A DNA stretch of 46,745 nucleotides from Verrucomicrobiota bacterium (GTDB lineage Bacteria > Verrucomicrobiota > Kiritimatiellia > CAJWTS01): assembly GCA_027623315.1 (NCBI GenBank), contig JAQBYD010000028.1, forward strand, positions 1-46,745. The letters run 5' to 3'. The position numbers and the translations under genes are program-made. Shown in pieces: positions 1 to 8,935 of the stretch. The first letter of the stretch is position 1. Every line of letters starts with the position of its first letter. Under the pieces are notes generated by a model. It was not told the DNA's origin and did not search any database. It was given only the letters and a program-made list of their open reading frames with translations.

Positions 1-1
1 G

Positions 2-262
2 ACGCCCGACACGCCTGAGACGCCCGACACGCCTGAGACGCCCGACACGCCTGAGACGCCCGACACGCCCGACACGCCCGACACGCCTGAGACGCCTGAG
101 ACGCCTGAGACACCCGACACTCCCGACACTCCCGACACTCCCGACACTCCCGACACTCCCGACACTCCCGACACTCCCGACACTCCTGACACTCCTGACA
201 CTCCTGAGACTCCTGACACTCCTGAGACTCCTGAGACTCCTGAGACTCCTGAGACTCCTGAG
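2..262. repeat. 9-bp coding tandem repeat, 29 units
   Basis: The 9-bp unit ACNCCYGAS is repeated 29 times without interruption. Units fall into blocks: ACGCCCGAC alternating with ACGCCTGAG (2-109), one ACACCCGAC (110-118), seven ACTCCCGAC (119-181), then ACTCCTGAC/ACTCCTGAG (182-262). Any change of whole units keeps the frame, so repeat number can vary without breaking the protein. Confidence 0.95.
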
Positions 263-265
263 TGA
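2..265 (+). CDS. C-terminal end of a protein with a Thr-Pro-Asp/Glu triplet-repeat tail (5' partial)
   Basis: The reading frame is open from the window edge to the TGA at 263-265 and encodes 29 consecutive TPD or TPE triplets, nothing else. The protein therefore ends in an acidic, proline-rich, probably extended tail of at least 87 residues. The codons are stratified: ACG is used in repeats 1-12, ACA in repeat 13 and ACT in repeats 14-29. In repeats 1-20 CCC always goes with GAC, and in repeats 1-12 CCT always goes with GAG. This is what slipped-strand expansion of 9-bp units produces. The gene ends 22 bp before the TPR gene on the same strand. The N-terminal part lies outside the window, so no function can be given; a surface-exposed linker or stalk is a guess. 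The frame itself is secure because the other frames give no repeat logic and no matching stop. Confidence 0.7.
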   Translation, partial: TPDTPETPDTPETPDTPETPDTPDTPDTPETPETPETPDTPDTPDTPDTPDTPDTPDTPDTPDTPDTPETPDTPETPETPETPETPE

Positions 266-287
266 TGCACCCCATGAACAATCAACA

Positions 288-3200
288 ATGAACGGCATGA
301 CTAGATTTCACATAGCAATTGCGGTGACCGGGTTCGGGCTCGCGCTGGCCCTGCCGGCGCAGGCCTTGTCCCCCGAAGAGGCCGTGGCCGCCGCGGAGCA
401 GCACGAAAAGGACGGATCCTTCCGCAAGGCGATCACAATATACGAAGGATTCCTCAAGCAGTACCCGGAACATATTCAGCGGCGCACGGTCCTGTATCGC
501 ATCGGGATCTGCCATGATAATGTCGGCGAGATCCCGGAAGCGACGGCGGCTTTTTCCAAAGTCATCGCCGCGGGTGCGGAACGCAGCTTCAAGCATCGCG
601 CCGACGCTCACATGAAACTGGCCAAGCTACTCGGCGAAGCCACTCGGCATGAGGACGGGATCAAGGTCCTCAAGAGCCTGCTCTCCGAGGGCGCCGGCGT
701 TTACGAGGACGAGGCGCAGGTCCTGTGCGCCGGTTTCTACGCGATGACCGGCAGACCCGACGAAGCGGCCGTGATGTTCAACGTGATCAAGAACCGCCCG
801 CAATCCCCGCTCGCCGAGGAAGCCGCCTACAAGGTGGCGATCGTCTGGATGAAAGCGGAGCAGACCGAACTCGCGCGCAAGTCTGTCGAGGAGTTCGCCC
901 TGCGTTACCCCACGCAGACCCGCACGGTCGAACTCTACCTCAGGCTGGGCCGCTACCTTTTTGAGCGAAAGCAGTACAAAAGCGCGACGTCCGTGTGCTC
1001 ACAGGTGCAGCGTCAGTACGGTGACCGCCCGGAGGCCGCAGAGGCGGCCTTTATCATCGCGCTGTGCTATCGCGACACCGATCACATTGATCAAGCCGTG
1101 GTCTCCCTGCGCGAACTGGCCGTCACCGCGTCACGCGTTCGCAACGGTGTCCTCGCGAGCGAAGCCTGGTTCGAGATGGCGGAGATCACGCGAAAGCAAA
1201 AGCAGGACATGGAGACCGCCCTCGAATACTATCGCAGCGCGGCCGAATCCGCACGACGCCCGATCACGCAGCGGCAACAGCTCATTCTCGAGCACAGCCT
1301 CTACCGCCTCGCCGAACACGCCTACGAGACCGAGCATTGGAGCGGCGCGCTGGACCTCTATCTCCAGCTTCGCGAGTCCGGTTCCAAGATGAACGTGCTC
1401 GGCCGAATTCTGCATTGCCGCTCCAAGTTGGATGAGCAAGGCGAGGCCAGCCTCGGCGGTGAAACCGAGGACGAGCGCCGCTTCCTCGAAGAGCGCATCG
1501 CGGCCAATCCCAACTCGCTCATCGCACTGCAGTCCGAGCTGCACCTGCTGGACAAGAAACTTGAGGGCGTCGGCACAAGGGGCGGCCCCGTCTCCAAGGC
1601 CGTGATTGACCTCATCGCGTCGTACCAGGGCCTGCTCACGAAGTATCCGGCCGAGGTGCTCGCCGTGCAGGACTTGCAGACCTACATCCGCATGCGCATC
1701 GGATACGCCTCCTCCATACTCACTCCGCTCAGCGAGGTCCCGGACCTCGAGGCCAAGTGGCGCGTCGGGCTCGACGCGTACGAAACCGCGCTGCGCGACT
1801 CCCCCGACACGCTCTTCCAGATCGACATTCTCGAAGGCATTGCCGTCCTCGCCGGAGCACTCAAGGAGAGTCGCAAGGCTTTCGACGCCTACCAGAAGCT
1901 ATACGAACTCGCAGGCGAGGCCATGGATGCAGCCGGCCAGACGCCTGACGACGAGACCAGGAGTTCGCGCCCCCCCGAGGAGTACCTGGCGGGGATGACG
2001 TCGATCGCCGACACGGGCACGATGGTCCAGGACGCCATCGTCATGCTCTACAAAATCATCCTCGACGGGCCGCTGCAGTCGTCGAAGGTACGCGCCGCAC
2101 AATTTCACCTCGCGGAGCTTCTATACGTGAAGAAGCAGTACTCCGAAGCGGCACGCGAATATAGGCTCTACGTTACGCGATACGGCCCTCCGCTGGATGA
2201 AAACCGGAAACTGATCCCCTCTTGGACGCCTCCCACAGCGCCGGATCCAATCCTCCAACGCGCCTACGAGGCGGGGATTCGCGTGGCGCATTGCTGGTTC
2301 GCACAGGGCCACAAGCAGAAGATGCAAGAGGCCTACGAGTGGGTGGTCGCCAACCAGCGTCACCAAAACCCGCACCAGGCAGAGGCGCTTTACTTCACGA
2401 TCATGGCACAGCCGCAAACCTCGATCGAGGAGAAGCGCGGGGTGGCCGAGTCCCTGTTCGCGCAGCTCGTCAATACTTCCACCGATTTCGGATCGAAGGC
2501 GTTCGGCCAGAGCTTCATGTTCTGGGTCGAAGACCCGCGCGCGGTGCCTTACGTCAAGAGCGCGATCCTGACGTCCGGCGATCTGCTCGGACGCATCGGC
2601 CGGCATGCCCAGGCCGCCGAAGTATTCAAGCAGTACCTCGAGATCTATTCCCCGAAGAAGGTAGACGCATCGTCCAAGAAGCCCCGTTTCATGCGTGATG
2701 AGCAATACGACACTGCCGAGTATGCCACGGGTCGCGAACTGATCGAAGCAGGCGATTACGAGTCGATGGTCGACATCTACCGCCCCTCGATCGATGGTTT
2801 GCGCGACCGCCGATTCCGGGCCTCGATCTTACTCCTGCTGGGGCACTACGGAACCGCAGGCGAGCTTTACGATGACGCGCGCGAAGCCTACGCGGCGTTA
2901 CTGGACGAATATGGCGAACCCAACCCGCTCGACGAGGACGGAAAGTCCATACCGATTCCCGCGGATCAGCGCTTGCGTCCCGCTTCAACCTGGAACGGCG
3001 TACGTCGTACTCCGCCCGACAACTGGGATCCGGGCGAGATCCGCCAGTCGCTGGGGTATCTCTTCTGGAAGAAGCACGACTCGCAAAACTGCCGTTTGGC
3101 GCTCGAGCCGTTCATGACCGACCCCGGATTACGGGAGCATGCATCGCGGGCAGAGGCACTACTCATGCTCGCGCGTGCCAACATCAATCTCAAGGATGAC

Positions 3201-3758
3201 GCGGCCGCCATTCCCGTCCTCGAGCGCATGCTTGCCGACCACCCGAAATTCGACGCCGGCGACGAAGCCTATGTTGACCTGCTCAAGGCCTGCTACCGGA
3301 CCCACAATTGGACTGCGCTGAATACTCACTACGAGCGCTTCACCAGTCAGCGCCCCGGCGCGGCGCGGCGTCCCTACCTCGATCTCTACGACGCCCTGGC
3401 CCAGATCGCCCAGGGCCAAACCGCGACTGGGATCCCCAAATTGCGGACGCTGGCGAACGCGGAGACGTATGCGGACCTCAAGGCTGACGCGCATTATCAC
3501 CTGGCCATGCACACTCTCACGTCCACACCGCCGGACCGTAAAGCCGCCTACAAACTGCTCAAGAAGAGCATCGAATACTACCCGCGTGCCGCGCCGCTGC
3601 TCGAGGCCGGTCGTTGCGCGGTTGAGCTGAGCCAATGGGATGACGCGCGCGAGTATTTGGACCGGTGCATGCGCGAATTTCCGCAGAGCGATGAAACGAT
3701 TTTAAAAGACGCCCGGCAATTGATGACCCGCGTCGCCGAAGCCAAGGCCAATCCATAA
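288..3758 (+). CDS. Large tetratricopeptide repeat protein, exported
   Basis: Protein of 1156 residues (1153 if the in-frame ATG at 297 is used). A signal peptide is clear: a short basic start, a hydrophobic stretch (IAIAVTGFGLALALP) and an AQA cleavage motif around residue 26. The rest is almost wholly helical TPR-like repeats, recognisable from recurring A/G-x-Y patterns such as AITIYEGFLKQYP near residue 50 and ALEYYRSAAES near 310, down to the C-terminus (AREYLDRCMREFPQ). No catalytic domain is visible, which fits a periplasmic scaffold. It is the first gene of an operon with ExbB (15 bp gap), ExbD and a membrane-anchored toroid protein. TPR proteins accompany ExbB/ExbD sets in several PVC and Bacteroidetes genomes, so a role in an energised envelope complex is likely but inferred. 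No strong Shine-Dalgarno sequence precedes either start. Confidence 0.88.
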   Translation: MNGMTRFHIAIAVTGFGLALALPAQALSPEEAVAAAEQHEKDGSFRKAITIYEGFLKQYPEHIQRRTVLYRIGICHDNVGEIPEATAAFSKVIAAGAERSFKHRADAHMKLAKLLGEATRHEDGIKVLKSLLSEGAGVYEDEAQVLCAGFYAMTGRPDEAAVMFNVIKNRPQSPLAEEAAYKVAIVWMKAEQTELARKSVEEFALRYPTQTRTVELYLRLGRYLFERKQYKSATSVCSQVQRQYGDRPEAAEAAFIIALCYRDTDHIDQAVVSLRELAVTASRVRNGVLASEAWFEMAEITRKQKQDMETALEYYRSAAESARRPITQRQQLILEHSLYRLAEHAYETEHWSGALDLYLQLRESGSKMNVLGRILHCRSKLDEQGEASLGGETEDERRFLEERIAANPNSLIALQSELHLLDKKLEGVGTRGGPVSKAVIDLIASYQGLLTKYPAEVLAVQDLQTYIRMRIGYASSILTPLSEVPDLEAKWRVGLDAYETALRDSPDTLFQIDILEGIAVLAGALKESRKAFDAYQKLYELAGEAMDAAGQTPDDETRSSRPPEEYLAGMTSIADTGTMVQDAIVMLYKIILDGPLQSSKVRAAQFHLAELLYVKKQYSEAAREYRLYVTRYGPPLDENRKLIPSWTPPTAPDPILQRAYEAGIRVAHCWFAQGHKQKMQEAYEWVVANQRHQNPHQAEALYFTIMAQPQTSIEEKRGVAESLFAQLVNTSTDFGSKAFGQSFMFWVEDPRAVPYVKSAILTSGDLLGRIGRHAQAAEVFKQYLEIYSPKKVDASSKKPRFMRDEQYDTAEYATGRELIEAGDYESMVDIYRPSIDGLRDRRFRASILLLLGHYGTAGELYDDAREAYAALLDEYGEPNPLDEDGKSIPIPADQRLRPASTWNGVRRTPPDNWDPGEIRQSLGYLFWKKHDSQNCRLALEPFMTDPGLREHASRAEALLMLARANINLKDDAAAIPVLERMLADHPKFDAGDEAYVDLLKACYRTHNWTALNTHYERFTSQRPGAARRPYLDLYDALAQIAQGQTATGIPKLRTLANAETYADLKADAHYHLAMHTLTSTPPDRKAAYKLLKKSIEYYPRAAPLLEAGRCAVELSQWDDAREYLDRCMREFPQSDETILKDARQLMTRVAEAKANP

Positions 3759-3773
3759 CCCAGGAGGACGAAA

Positions 3774-4868
3774 ATGAAGGCAATGACACGAACCACACTG
3801 GCAATCCTATTTGCCGCAAACCTTCTCGCAGCGCCTGCCCGCGCGCAGGAAGACGACGCACCCGAGTTGGCGCTCGACACCATCGAAGACGTCATGGACA
3901 CCGGAACGGACGCCGTTGCACGACAGATGGAAGAACAGGAGGAAGGCGACAACAAGCGCTTCCGGGCCGCCACAGACGACGACGTCTCCACGCTCACCGA
4001 GGGCGACATCTACCGCTCCGGACAATCCTTCTACAAGGTCGCACAGGTCAAGCCCAACGGAAACGACGGCGGGCGGTTTGTGATGGAGCGCCTTCGCGGC
4101 CGCATGGATCCGAGCGGCACGTGGACTCGCGTATCGGGCGAAGGCCCCTTGACAATCGTCTCGCGGCTTACGCTCCTCGACCGCTTCATGAGTGGTGGCG
4201 CCGTGATGTACCCGATTGCCATCCTCCTGTTGCTGCTCATCATCGTAACGATCCGGAGCCTGCTCTATTATCGCGTGGACCTGCACTGCCCCGCGTCCTT
4301 CGTGACGGAGTGCGCAACGGCGGTTGCGGCTGGAGACCTCCAGCGATTCGAGGATCTGTCCGTCAATCAGAAGGGCCTACTTGCACATACGTGTCGCGTG
4401 ATGGTCGCCAACATCCGCCGACTCACCCTCGAGGAGATCAAGGCACGCGTTGAAGCCGAGGCCATCCATGAGGTCGGGCGCCTCAGCTTCCCGCTTCGCC
4501 TGATGAATTTCATCGCCGTCGCCGCGCCTCTGCTGGGTCTGCTCGGCACGGTGCTGGGCATGATCACGTGCTTCGACAGTCTCGCCGGGGAGACGGCCAC
4601 CCAGAGCAAGGCCATGGCCATGGCCGCGGGCATCAAGCAGGCGTTGCTGACAACCGCATTTGGCTTGATTGTAGCCCTGCCGGCGTTGTTCATCTTCTTC
4701 ATCTTCAACTACCGTGTGGCCCAGATCGCAAATCTCTGCGCCGTGTCGGCCGAGGAGTTGATCCACGAAATCGCTATCCTGGGTCGCGATGCACTACTGG
4801 GGCCGAAATCCCTTAAAGGCACGGACCAGGCGGTCGCGTCCGCGACGTCGAGTCCGTCGAACCCATAG
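3774..4868 (+). CDS. exbB: MotA/TolQ/ExbB proton channel family protein with exported N-terminal extension
   Basis: Protein of 364 residues, longer than the usual 220-250 because of an N-terminal extension. Residues 1-24 are a signal peptide (ending APARA). Residues 25-135 form an acidic periplasmic segment that ends in a small globular-looking part around GQSFYKVAQVK and MERLRGRMD. The channel domain follows, with three membrane segments near residues 142-160 (MYPIAILLLLLIIV), 245-267 (containing LLGLLGTVLGMI, the family hallmark) and 291-313 (TTAFGLIVALPALFIF). The family forms pentameric proton channels with ExbD/TolR and converts proton-motive force into work on the outer membrane. An AGGAGG ribosome-binding site sits just upstream. 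ExbD starts 12 bp downstream, so the pair is co-translated. Confidence 0.9.
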   Translation: MKAMTRTTLAILFAANLLAAPARAQEDDAPELALDTIEDVMDTGTDAVARQMEEQEEGDNKRFRAATDDDVSTLTEGDIYRSGQSFYKVAQVKPNGNDGGRFVMERLRGRMDPSGTWTRVSGEGPLTIVSRLTLLDRFMSGGAVMYPIAILLLLLIIVTIRSLLYYRVDLHCPASFVTECATAVAAGDLQRFEDLSVNQKGLLAHTCRVMVANIRRLTLEEIKARVEAEAIHEVGRLSFPLRLMNFIAVAAPLLGLLGTVLGMITCFDSLAGETATQSKAMAMAAGIKQALLTTAFGLIVALPALFIFFIFNYRVAQIANLCAVSAEELIHEIAILGRDALLGPKSLKGTDQAVASATSSPSNP

Positions 4869-4880
4869 AGGAGTCCTCGC

Positions 4881-5306
4881 ATGCGATTCACAAAAGATCA
4901 GTACGAAGAGATCCGGATCAATATGGATCCGATGATCGATTGCATCTTCCTCTTGATCATCTTCTTCCTGGCCACGACGGCCTTCATCAAGTTGGAGCAG
5001 GATCTATCGATCAATCTTCCGACGATGAGTGAGAAGCTGAAGGTCAAGGAGCCGCCCCCGGCGCCGGTCATCGTGAACGTGCGTTTTCTGCCCGGCGGCA
5101 AAGCGTTCTACCACGTCAATAACGAGCGCATGTCCGTGACCGCACTGACGATCAGCCTGACCAGGGCCAAGGTGCGCAACAGCGAACAGGCCGTGGTGAT
5201 TCGCGGCGACAAGAACGTGAAATGGGATCATGTCGCCCGGGTCATGGCATCGTGTGCACAGGCCGGAATCACGAAGGTATCAGCGACGGTCGAAGTGGAA
5301 GAATAG
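4881..5306 (+). CDS. exbD: Biopolymer transporter ExbD/TolR family protein
   Basis: Protein of 141 residues, the normal family length. A short cytoplasmic N-terminus is followed by one membrane helix (about residues 17-36, MDPMIDCIFLLIIFFLATTA). It contains the conserved aspartate, here D20, which in ExbD/TolR carries protons through the ExbB channel. The periplasmic part has the family ending, with VVIRGDKNVKW and VMASCAQAGITKVS. A GAGGAG ribosome-binding site precedes the ATG. It lies between ExbB and the membrane-anchored toroid protein, which takes the place where a TonB or TolA-like partner would be expected. Confidence 0.92.
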   Translation: MRFTKDQYEEIRINMDPMIDCIFLLIIFFLATTAFIKLEQDLSINLPTMSEKLKVKEPPPAPVIVNVRFLPGGKAFYHVNNERMSVTALTISLTRAKVRNSEQAVVIRGDKNVKWDHVARVMASCAQAGITKVSATVEVEE

Positions 5307-5320
5307 AGATACGTTCGAGC

Positions 5321-7087
5321 ATGGAAATCAAGTACACACCACCGAATGAAGAGGATCTGATGCGCCTGCATGGGCGCGAGCGGATCCTTGACGCAAAATC
5401 GGTAATCATCGGCACGGCCCTCTTCGTGCTTCTGATCGGCGGAGCAGCGGTCTGGCGACTGGCTACCGGGGATCACCTGCTGAAGCCCCTGAAGGAATTT
5501 GAATTCACTCCAGATGCCCCGGACACCGAGGATTTTGAACTGAAGGATCCTCAGCGGGAACTCATCGAAGAGCGCATGCTTGAGGAGCCCGAGGATCTCC
5601 AGGAGATCGAACACACCCCCAACGTCCAGATGACTACCGAGATCACCGAAAGCACGATCGTGGAGGAGGTGATCGATACCGAAAGTATCGAGATGACCAC
5701 CGATGTCGACATCGACATCACGGAGATGGACATCATCGATGCACCCGAGGAGGTCGTAGACCTCTCGGAGGCCACCGCCTATGCGGTCACACCCATCGCC
5801 GCGGTCTCGGCCGCACCGGCCGATCTCTTCAAGTTCGACCGCCCTAACCCGCGCGACCGCCCCCAGCTGTCGATGATCAACACGGCGCCGCGCCCCAGCA
5901 AGGGCCTCAAGCTTATGCCTCGCCAGTTCGGCGAACTCGACGCACCGACCATCGGTGAGTTGGGTCCGATGAATATCAGCCTCCTCGGCGATGGCGAGTA
6001 CCTCAGTGCCATGGGCCGCTCCGGCGGCTTCGAGCAACGTACCGCGGTGAACGCCGCCCTGCGCTGGCTCGCGATTCACCAGGAACCGGAGGGATATTGG
6101 GAGCCACACAAATGGGATCCTGAGGATATCTCTTTCGATAACCCGGAAGGTTACGAGGGCGAACGTGGGGACGCTGGCCGCGGGAGCAGGACAGCCATTA
6201 CCGGACTCTCCATTATTGCCATGATGGGGGGCGGGCACTCGGTACGACGCGGCGAGTATCGTGCGCATGTCGCGCGCGCCCTGGAGTGGCTCATCACGCA
6301 GCAAGACGAGAAGACCGGACGGATCAGCGACAATCTCTACATGCAGTCCATCTGCACGATCGCCCTCTGCGAGGCTTTCGGCCGCTCCCCCAACGAACGC
6401 CTGGGTGCGGCCGCGCGCAAGGCGGTGGACTTCTGCGTGCAGGCGGTCGGCCAGGACGATGGATGGCGATACGCTCCGAAGCCCGCGATGGGCGACATGT
6501 CCGTAACCGGCTGGGTCATGCAGGCGCTCAAGTCGGCCAAGCTCGCCAACATAAAATTTGATTATGGTGTTTTTGCGCGTGGCCTGACCTACATCGACCA
6601 GTTGACCGACAAGGGCGGCGCAGCGGACTCGGCGGGAGGCGTCGGGTATACCGCCGTCGCCGACCTCGCCTACGGTGAGGGGAGCCGTCCACTCACGTGT
6701 GCCGCGATGGTGATCCGTCAGTTCAGCGGCATGGGCGTGCGAGCCCCACTCCTGGTGAAAGGCGCCGAGTTGACCCGGGGGGCGCCGCCATCGTGGGAAG
6801 AAGAGAAGGATTTTTACTACTGGTACTACGCGACCTACGCCATGCACAACATGGGTGGCGAATACCGCATCTGGTGGAACCGGCGCATGCGCGATGTCCT
6901 GCTCGACAACCAGTCACGGCGCGGGCACCAGGCCGGCAGTTGGGATCCCGAAGGCTCTTCGTTCAACGCAGGACGGGTATACAGCACCTCCCTTGGCGCG
7001 CTCTGCATGGAGGTCTACTATCGGTACGGGGAGGCCTTGCAGAGCTTCGGCACCGCCCCCGAACTCGAAGATATGTTTTTTCAGTAG
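5321..7087 (+). CDS. Membrane-anchored prenyltransferase/squalene-cyclase-like toroid protein
   Basis: Protein of 588 residues. The ATG at 5321 is chosen because the preceding open frame overlaps exbD and gives a non-protein-like leader. Residues 25-47 are a single membrane helix (VIIGTALFVLLIGGAAVW). Residues 60-150 are rich in Glu, Thr, Ile and Asp (for example VEEVIDTES, MTTDVDIDITEMD). From about 238 to the end there is an alpha/alpha-toroid with repeated helix pairs and QW-like motifs such as ALRWLAIHQEPEGYW, ALEWLITQQDEKTGR and SVTGWVMQALKSAK. These belong to the prenyltransferase and squalene-oxidase repeat family. I cannot see the DxDD cyclase motif, so an enzymatic cyclase role is doubtful. 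Topology matches TonB (cytoplasmic start, one helix, long periplasmic part). Following ExbB/ExbD, it may be the energised partner. This is inference; the domain calls are firm. Confidence 0.82.
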   Translation: MEIKYTPPNEEDLMRLHGRERILDAKSVIIGTALFVLLIGGAAVWRLATGDHLLKPLKEFEFTPDAPDTEDFELKDPQRELIEERMLEEPEDLQEIEHTPNVQMTTEITESTIVEEVIDTESIEMTTDVDIDITEMDIIDAPEEVVDLSEATAYAVTPIAAVSAAPADLFKFDRPNPRDRPQLSMINTAPRPSKGLKLMPRQFGELDAPTIGELGPMNISLLGDGEYLSAMGRSGGFEQRTAVNAALRWLAIHQEPEGYWEPHKWDPEDISFDNPEGYEGERGDAGRGSRTAITGLSIIAMMGGGHSVRRGEYRAHVARALEWLITQQDEKTGRISDNLYMQSICTIALCEAFGRSPNERLGAAARKAVDFCVQAVGQDDGWRYAPKPAMGDMSVTGWVMQALKSAKLANIKFDYGVFARGLTYIDQLTDKGGAADSAGGVGYTAVADLAYGEGSRPLTCAAMVIRQFSGMGVRAPLLVKGAELTRGAPPSWEEEKDFYYWYYATYAMHNMGGEYRIWWNRRMRDVLLDNQSRRGHQAGSWDPEGSSFNAGRVYSTSLGALCMEVYYRYGEALQSFGTAPELEDMFFQ

Positions 7088-7104
7088 CCAGCCTCGCGCT
7101 GGCC
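7087..7104. terminator. Small hairpin between convergent genes
   Basis: The arms GCCAGC (7087-7092) and GCTGGC (7098-7103) form a 6-bp stem with a 5-nt loop directly at the stop codon of the toroid gene, ahead of the convergent esterase end. There is no T-run on either strand, so it is only a weak terminator candidate. Confidence 0.25.
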
Positions 7105-7127
7105 CTGTGCGCTGACGCCTGGCATCC

Positions 7128-8696
7128 TCACCAATCATCCGTGCGGAACGGAGATGCGGGAACACCTTCGGTGTTGTAGAGATTGCATCCTTGCGGATTG
7201 TGGCTGAAGGCGTAGCGCACGGCGACCGGGACGGGGACGGCCGGACAGCTTACGAGCACAGCATCGTCTTCGATCACGGCGTCCGCCCACTGCCAGACCT
7301 TGTCTTTTCCGGCCACGGCGAATCGTTCGAGAGTCCCCTCCTCCACTTCCACCACCGGCTCGAGCCCCACTTTCTTCCCCACCATGAGCCCACCTTCAAC
7401 ATGATCGAATTCGATACGTATAGAGCCATCCTCCACGGTGTGTCTCTTGTAGAGCGGCCCCGAGTGGACGAGCCCCTTCTGTTCATACTCATTCGCGAGC
7501 GCCCATAGGGCCAGGCGGGCACCGACATCCTGCTTGTTGGCGGGGTGAATATTCCCGGCCTCGCCGATATCGATGATCACGGCCATACCAGTCTTCGGAA
7601 TCGACAGGGATCGCCGCTGCGCTTCGCGGACCTTCGCGTAACCGTCCCCACCCGCGGGTATATTGTTCGCCCCGCCGAAGTTGGCGAGTTGAACAAAATA
7701 GAACGGGAACTCGTCATTCCACAGCGTCCGCCATCCGGAGATCAGCGCCCTCATCTTGTGGTAGTAGATCTCACCTTCGCCACCATTCGACTCGCCCTGG
7801 TACCAGATTGCCCCGCGAATTCCAAACGGGATCAATGGATGGATCCTGGTGTTGAAGATCTGCGTCGCACCGTCAGTCCCCGAGGCCAGAACCGGCAGTG
7901 CCGGAGCAGGTCTCGGGGCTTCTCCGCGTTCAATCGCCTGTTCGGCTTCAGGAATCCATACTTTGATGTCCGCGATCAGCTTAAGGTGTAGGGCCCGCCC
8001 GGCTTCGGTGGTCGGATCCGTAGCATCGATTCCTTCGCTGATCGCCTTAAGCTCCGGCACCTGCCGAAACCCCACCGGAGGCGTCCAGGGCTCGATCATC
8101 GTGCCTCCCCAGTTCGACCCCATCAACCCCATCGGGACGTCCAGTTCTTTCTGGAGATAGCGCGCGAAGAAATACCCAACCGCTGTGAAGCCCCCGGCCG
8201 TTTGGGGCGTGCAGACCTGCCACGTCCCCTGGATGTCAGGCAGCGGCACAGGGCTCGTACCGCCCCCGATTTTGATATGCCGCAGGTGGGGATAGTTCGC
8301 CGCGGCCACCTCCTCTTTGCCCTGCGTGGCCGCCTGCAGGGGCCACTCCATGTTGGACTGACCGGAGCAGATCCAGACATCACCCACGAGGATATCGGAC
8401 AGCACAACGGGCTTCTCGGTTCCTCCGCCGGCGATCGTCATCTCGCGCGGGTCTTTAGAAGCGGTCATGGCCTCGAGCGTCACGGTCCATTTGCCCGTTG
8501 CGGCCGTCACCGCCTTAAGCTCCTGTCCGGCGAACGAGACACGGACCTCCTCATCCGGCTCCGCCCAGCCCCACACGGGTACCGGCTGGTCGCGCTGCAG
8601 AACCATATGATCGCCAAAAATCGTCGCTACACGCGGTGCTGCCGGGCAAACACCCACCGTGAGGACCCATACCAGCATTGTGAAGACGTTTTTCAT
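7128..8696 (-). CDS. Sialate O-acetylesterase
   Basis: Protein of 522 residues with a signal peptide (MKNVFTMLVWVLTVGVCPAA). SGNH-type sialate 9-O-acetylesterase (SASA family): it removes O-acetyl groups from sialic acids or acetylated polysaccharide in the periplasm. The nucleophile block is ICSGQSNMEW with S114, the second block is IWYQGESNGGEGE (about residues 297-309), and the Asp/His block is IDIGEAGNIHP with H384. The N-terminal beta region (FGDHMVLQRDQPVPVWGW) is typical of the family. It stands alone on the minus strand, convergent with the toroid gene. No sialic-acid catabolic genes are nearby, so the natural substrate may be a plant or algal acetylated glycan instead. Confidence 0.92.
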   Translation of the reverse strand: MKNVFTMLVWVLTVGVCPAAPRVATIFGDHMVLQRDQPVPVWGWAEPDEEVRVSFAGQELKAVTAATGKWTVTLEAMTASKDPREMTIAGGGTEKPVVLSDILVGDVWICSGQSNMEWPLQAATQGKEEVAAANYPHLRHIKIGGGTSPVPLPDIQGTWQVCTPQTAGGFTAVGYFFARYLQKELDVPMGLMGSNWGGTMIEPWTPPVGFRQVPELKAISEGIDATDPTTEAGRALHLKLIADIKVWIPEAEQAIERGEAPRPAPALPVLASGTDGATQIFNTRIHPLIPFGIRGAIWYQGESNGGEGEIYYHKMRALISGWRTLWNDEFPFYFVQLANFGGANNIPAGGDGYAKVREAQRRSLSIPKTGMAVIIDIGEAGNIHPANKQDVGARLALWALANEYEQKGLVHSGPLYKRHTVEDGSIRIEFDHVEGGLMVGKKVGLEPVVEVEEGTLERFAVAGKDKVWQWADAVIEDDAVLVSCPAVPVPVAVRYAFSHNPQGCNLYNTEGVPASPFRTDDW

Positions 8697-8766
8697 TGCA
8701 CAGTTCTACACCGATCGATGCAAATTTGACAGCCTGCGTAGCAACAAGGCAGGAATTAAACTTTCA

Positions 8767-8794
8767 CAAATCCCATCCGCGCCCATCCGCGGTT
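8767..8794. repeat. Tandem CCCATCCGCG repeat (CGCGGATGGG family)
   Basis: Two perfect copies of CCCATCCGCG (8772-8781 and 8782-8791), followed by GTTT. On the minus strand this reads as AAACCGCGGATGGG plus CGCGGATGGG. The motif AACCGCGGATG also occurs at 27500-27510 in another intergenic region. Confidence 0.6.
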
Positions 8795-8873
8795 TCTCTC
8801 TCCCCTCTGGACCTCCTGGGGACATATGCCAAAAGGGAGTTGGGGCAGGTCACGAAAATTCTCACGCAACGGG

Positions 8874-8928
8874 TTAACCCGGAGCTATCCGTGTTCGTAG
8901 TAGGAAAAGTGTGAGATATCCGGGTTAA
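8874..8928. repeat. Dispersed 45-bp repeat, copy 1, bounded by a 10-bp inverted repeat
   Basis: The core 8880-8924 matches the reverse complement of 33127-33171 at 42 of 45 positions. At this site the core is bounded by TTAACCCGGA (8874-8883) and its inverse TCCGGGTTAA (8919-8928), so the unit can fold back on itself. It ends just upstream of the lexA promoter. Confidence 0.8.
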
Positions 8929-8935
8929 TTAGAGT

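Noticed and set aside
2-262. CRISPR array
   Set aside because: The repeat is 9 bp with no spacers and is a continuous coding frame.
5228-6847. 539-codon open frame on the minus strand opposite the toroid gene
   Set aside because: It is antisense to a gene with clear domains and operon context, its translation is low in complexity (His/Arg/Gly-rich) and it has no recognisable motif. GC-rich codon use on the plus strand leaves this frame open.
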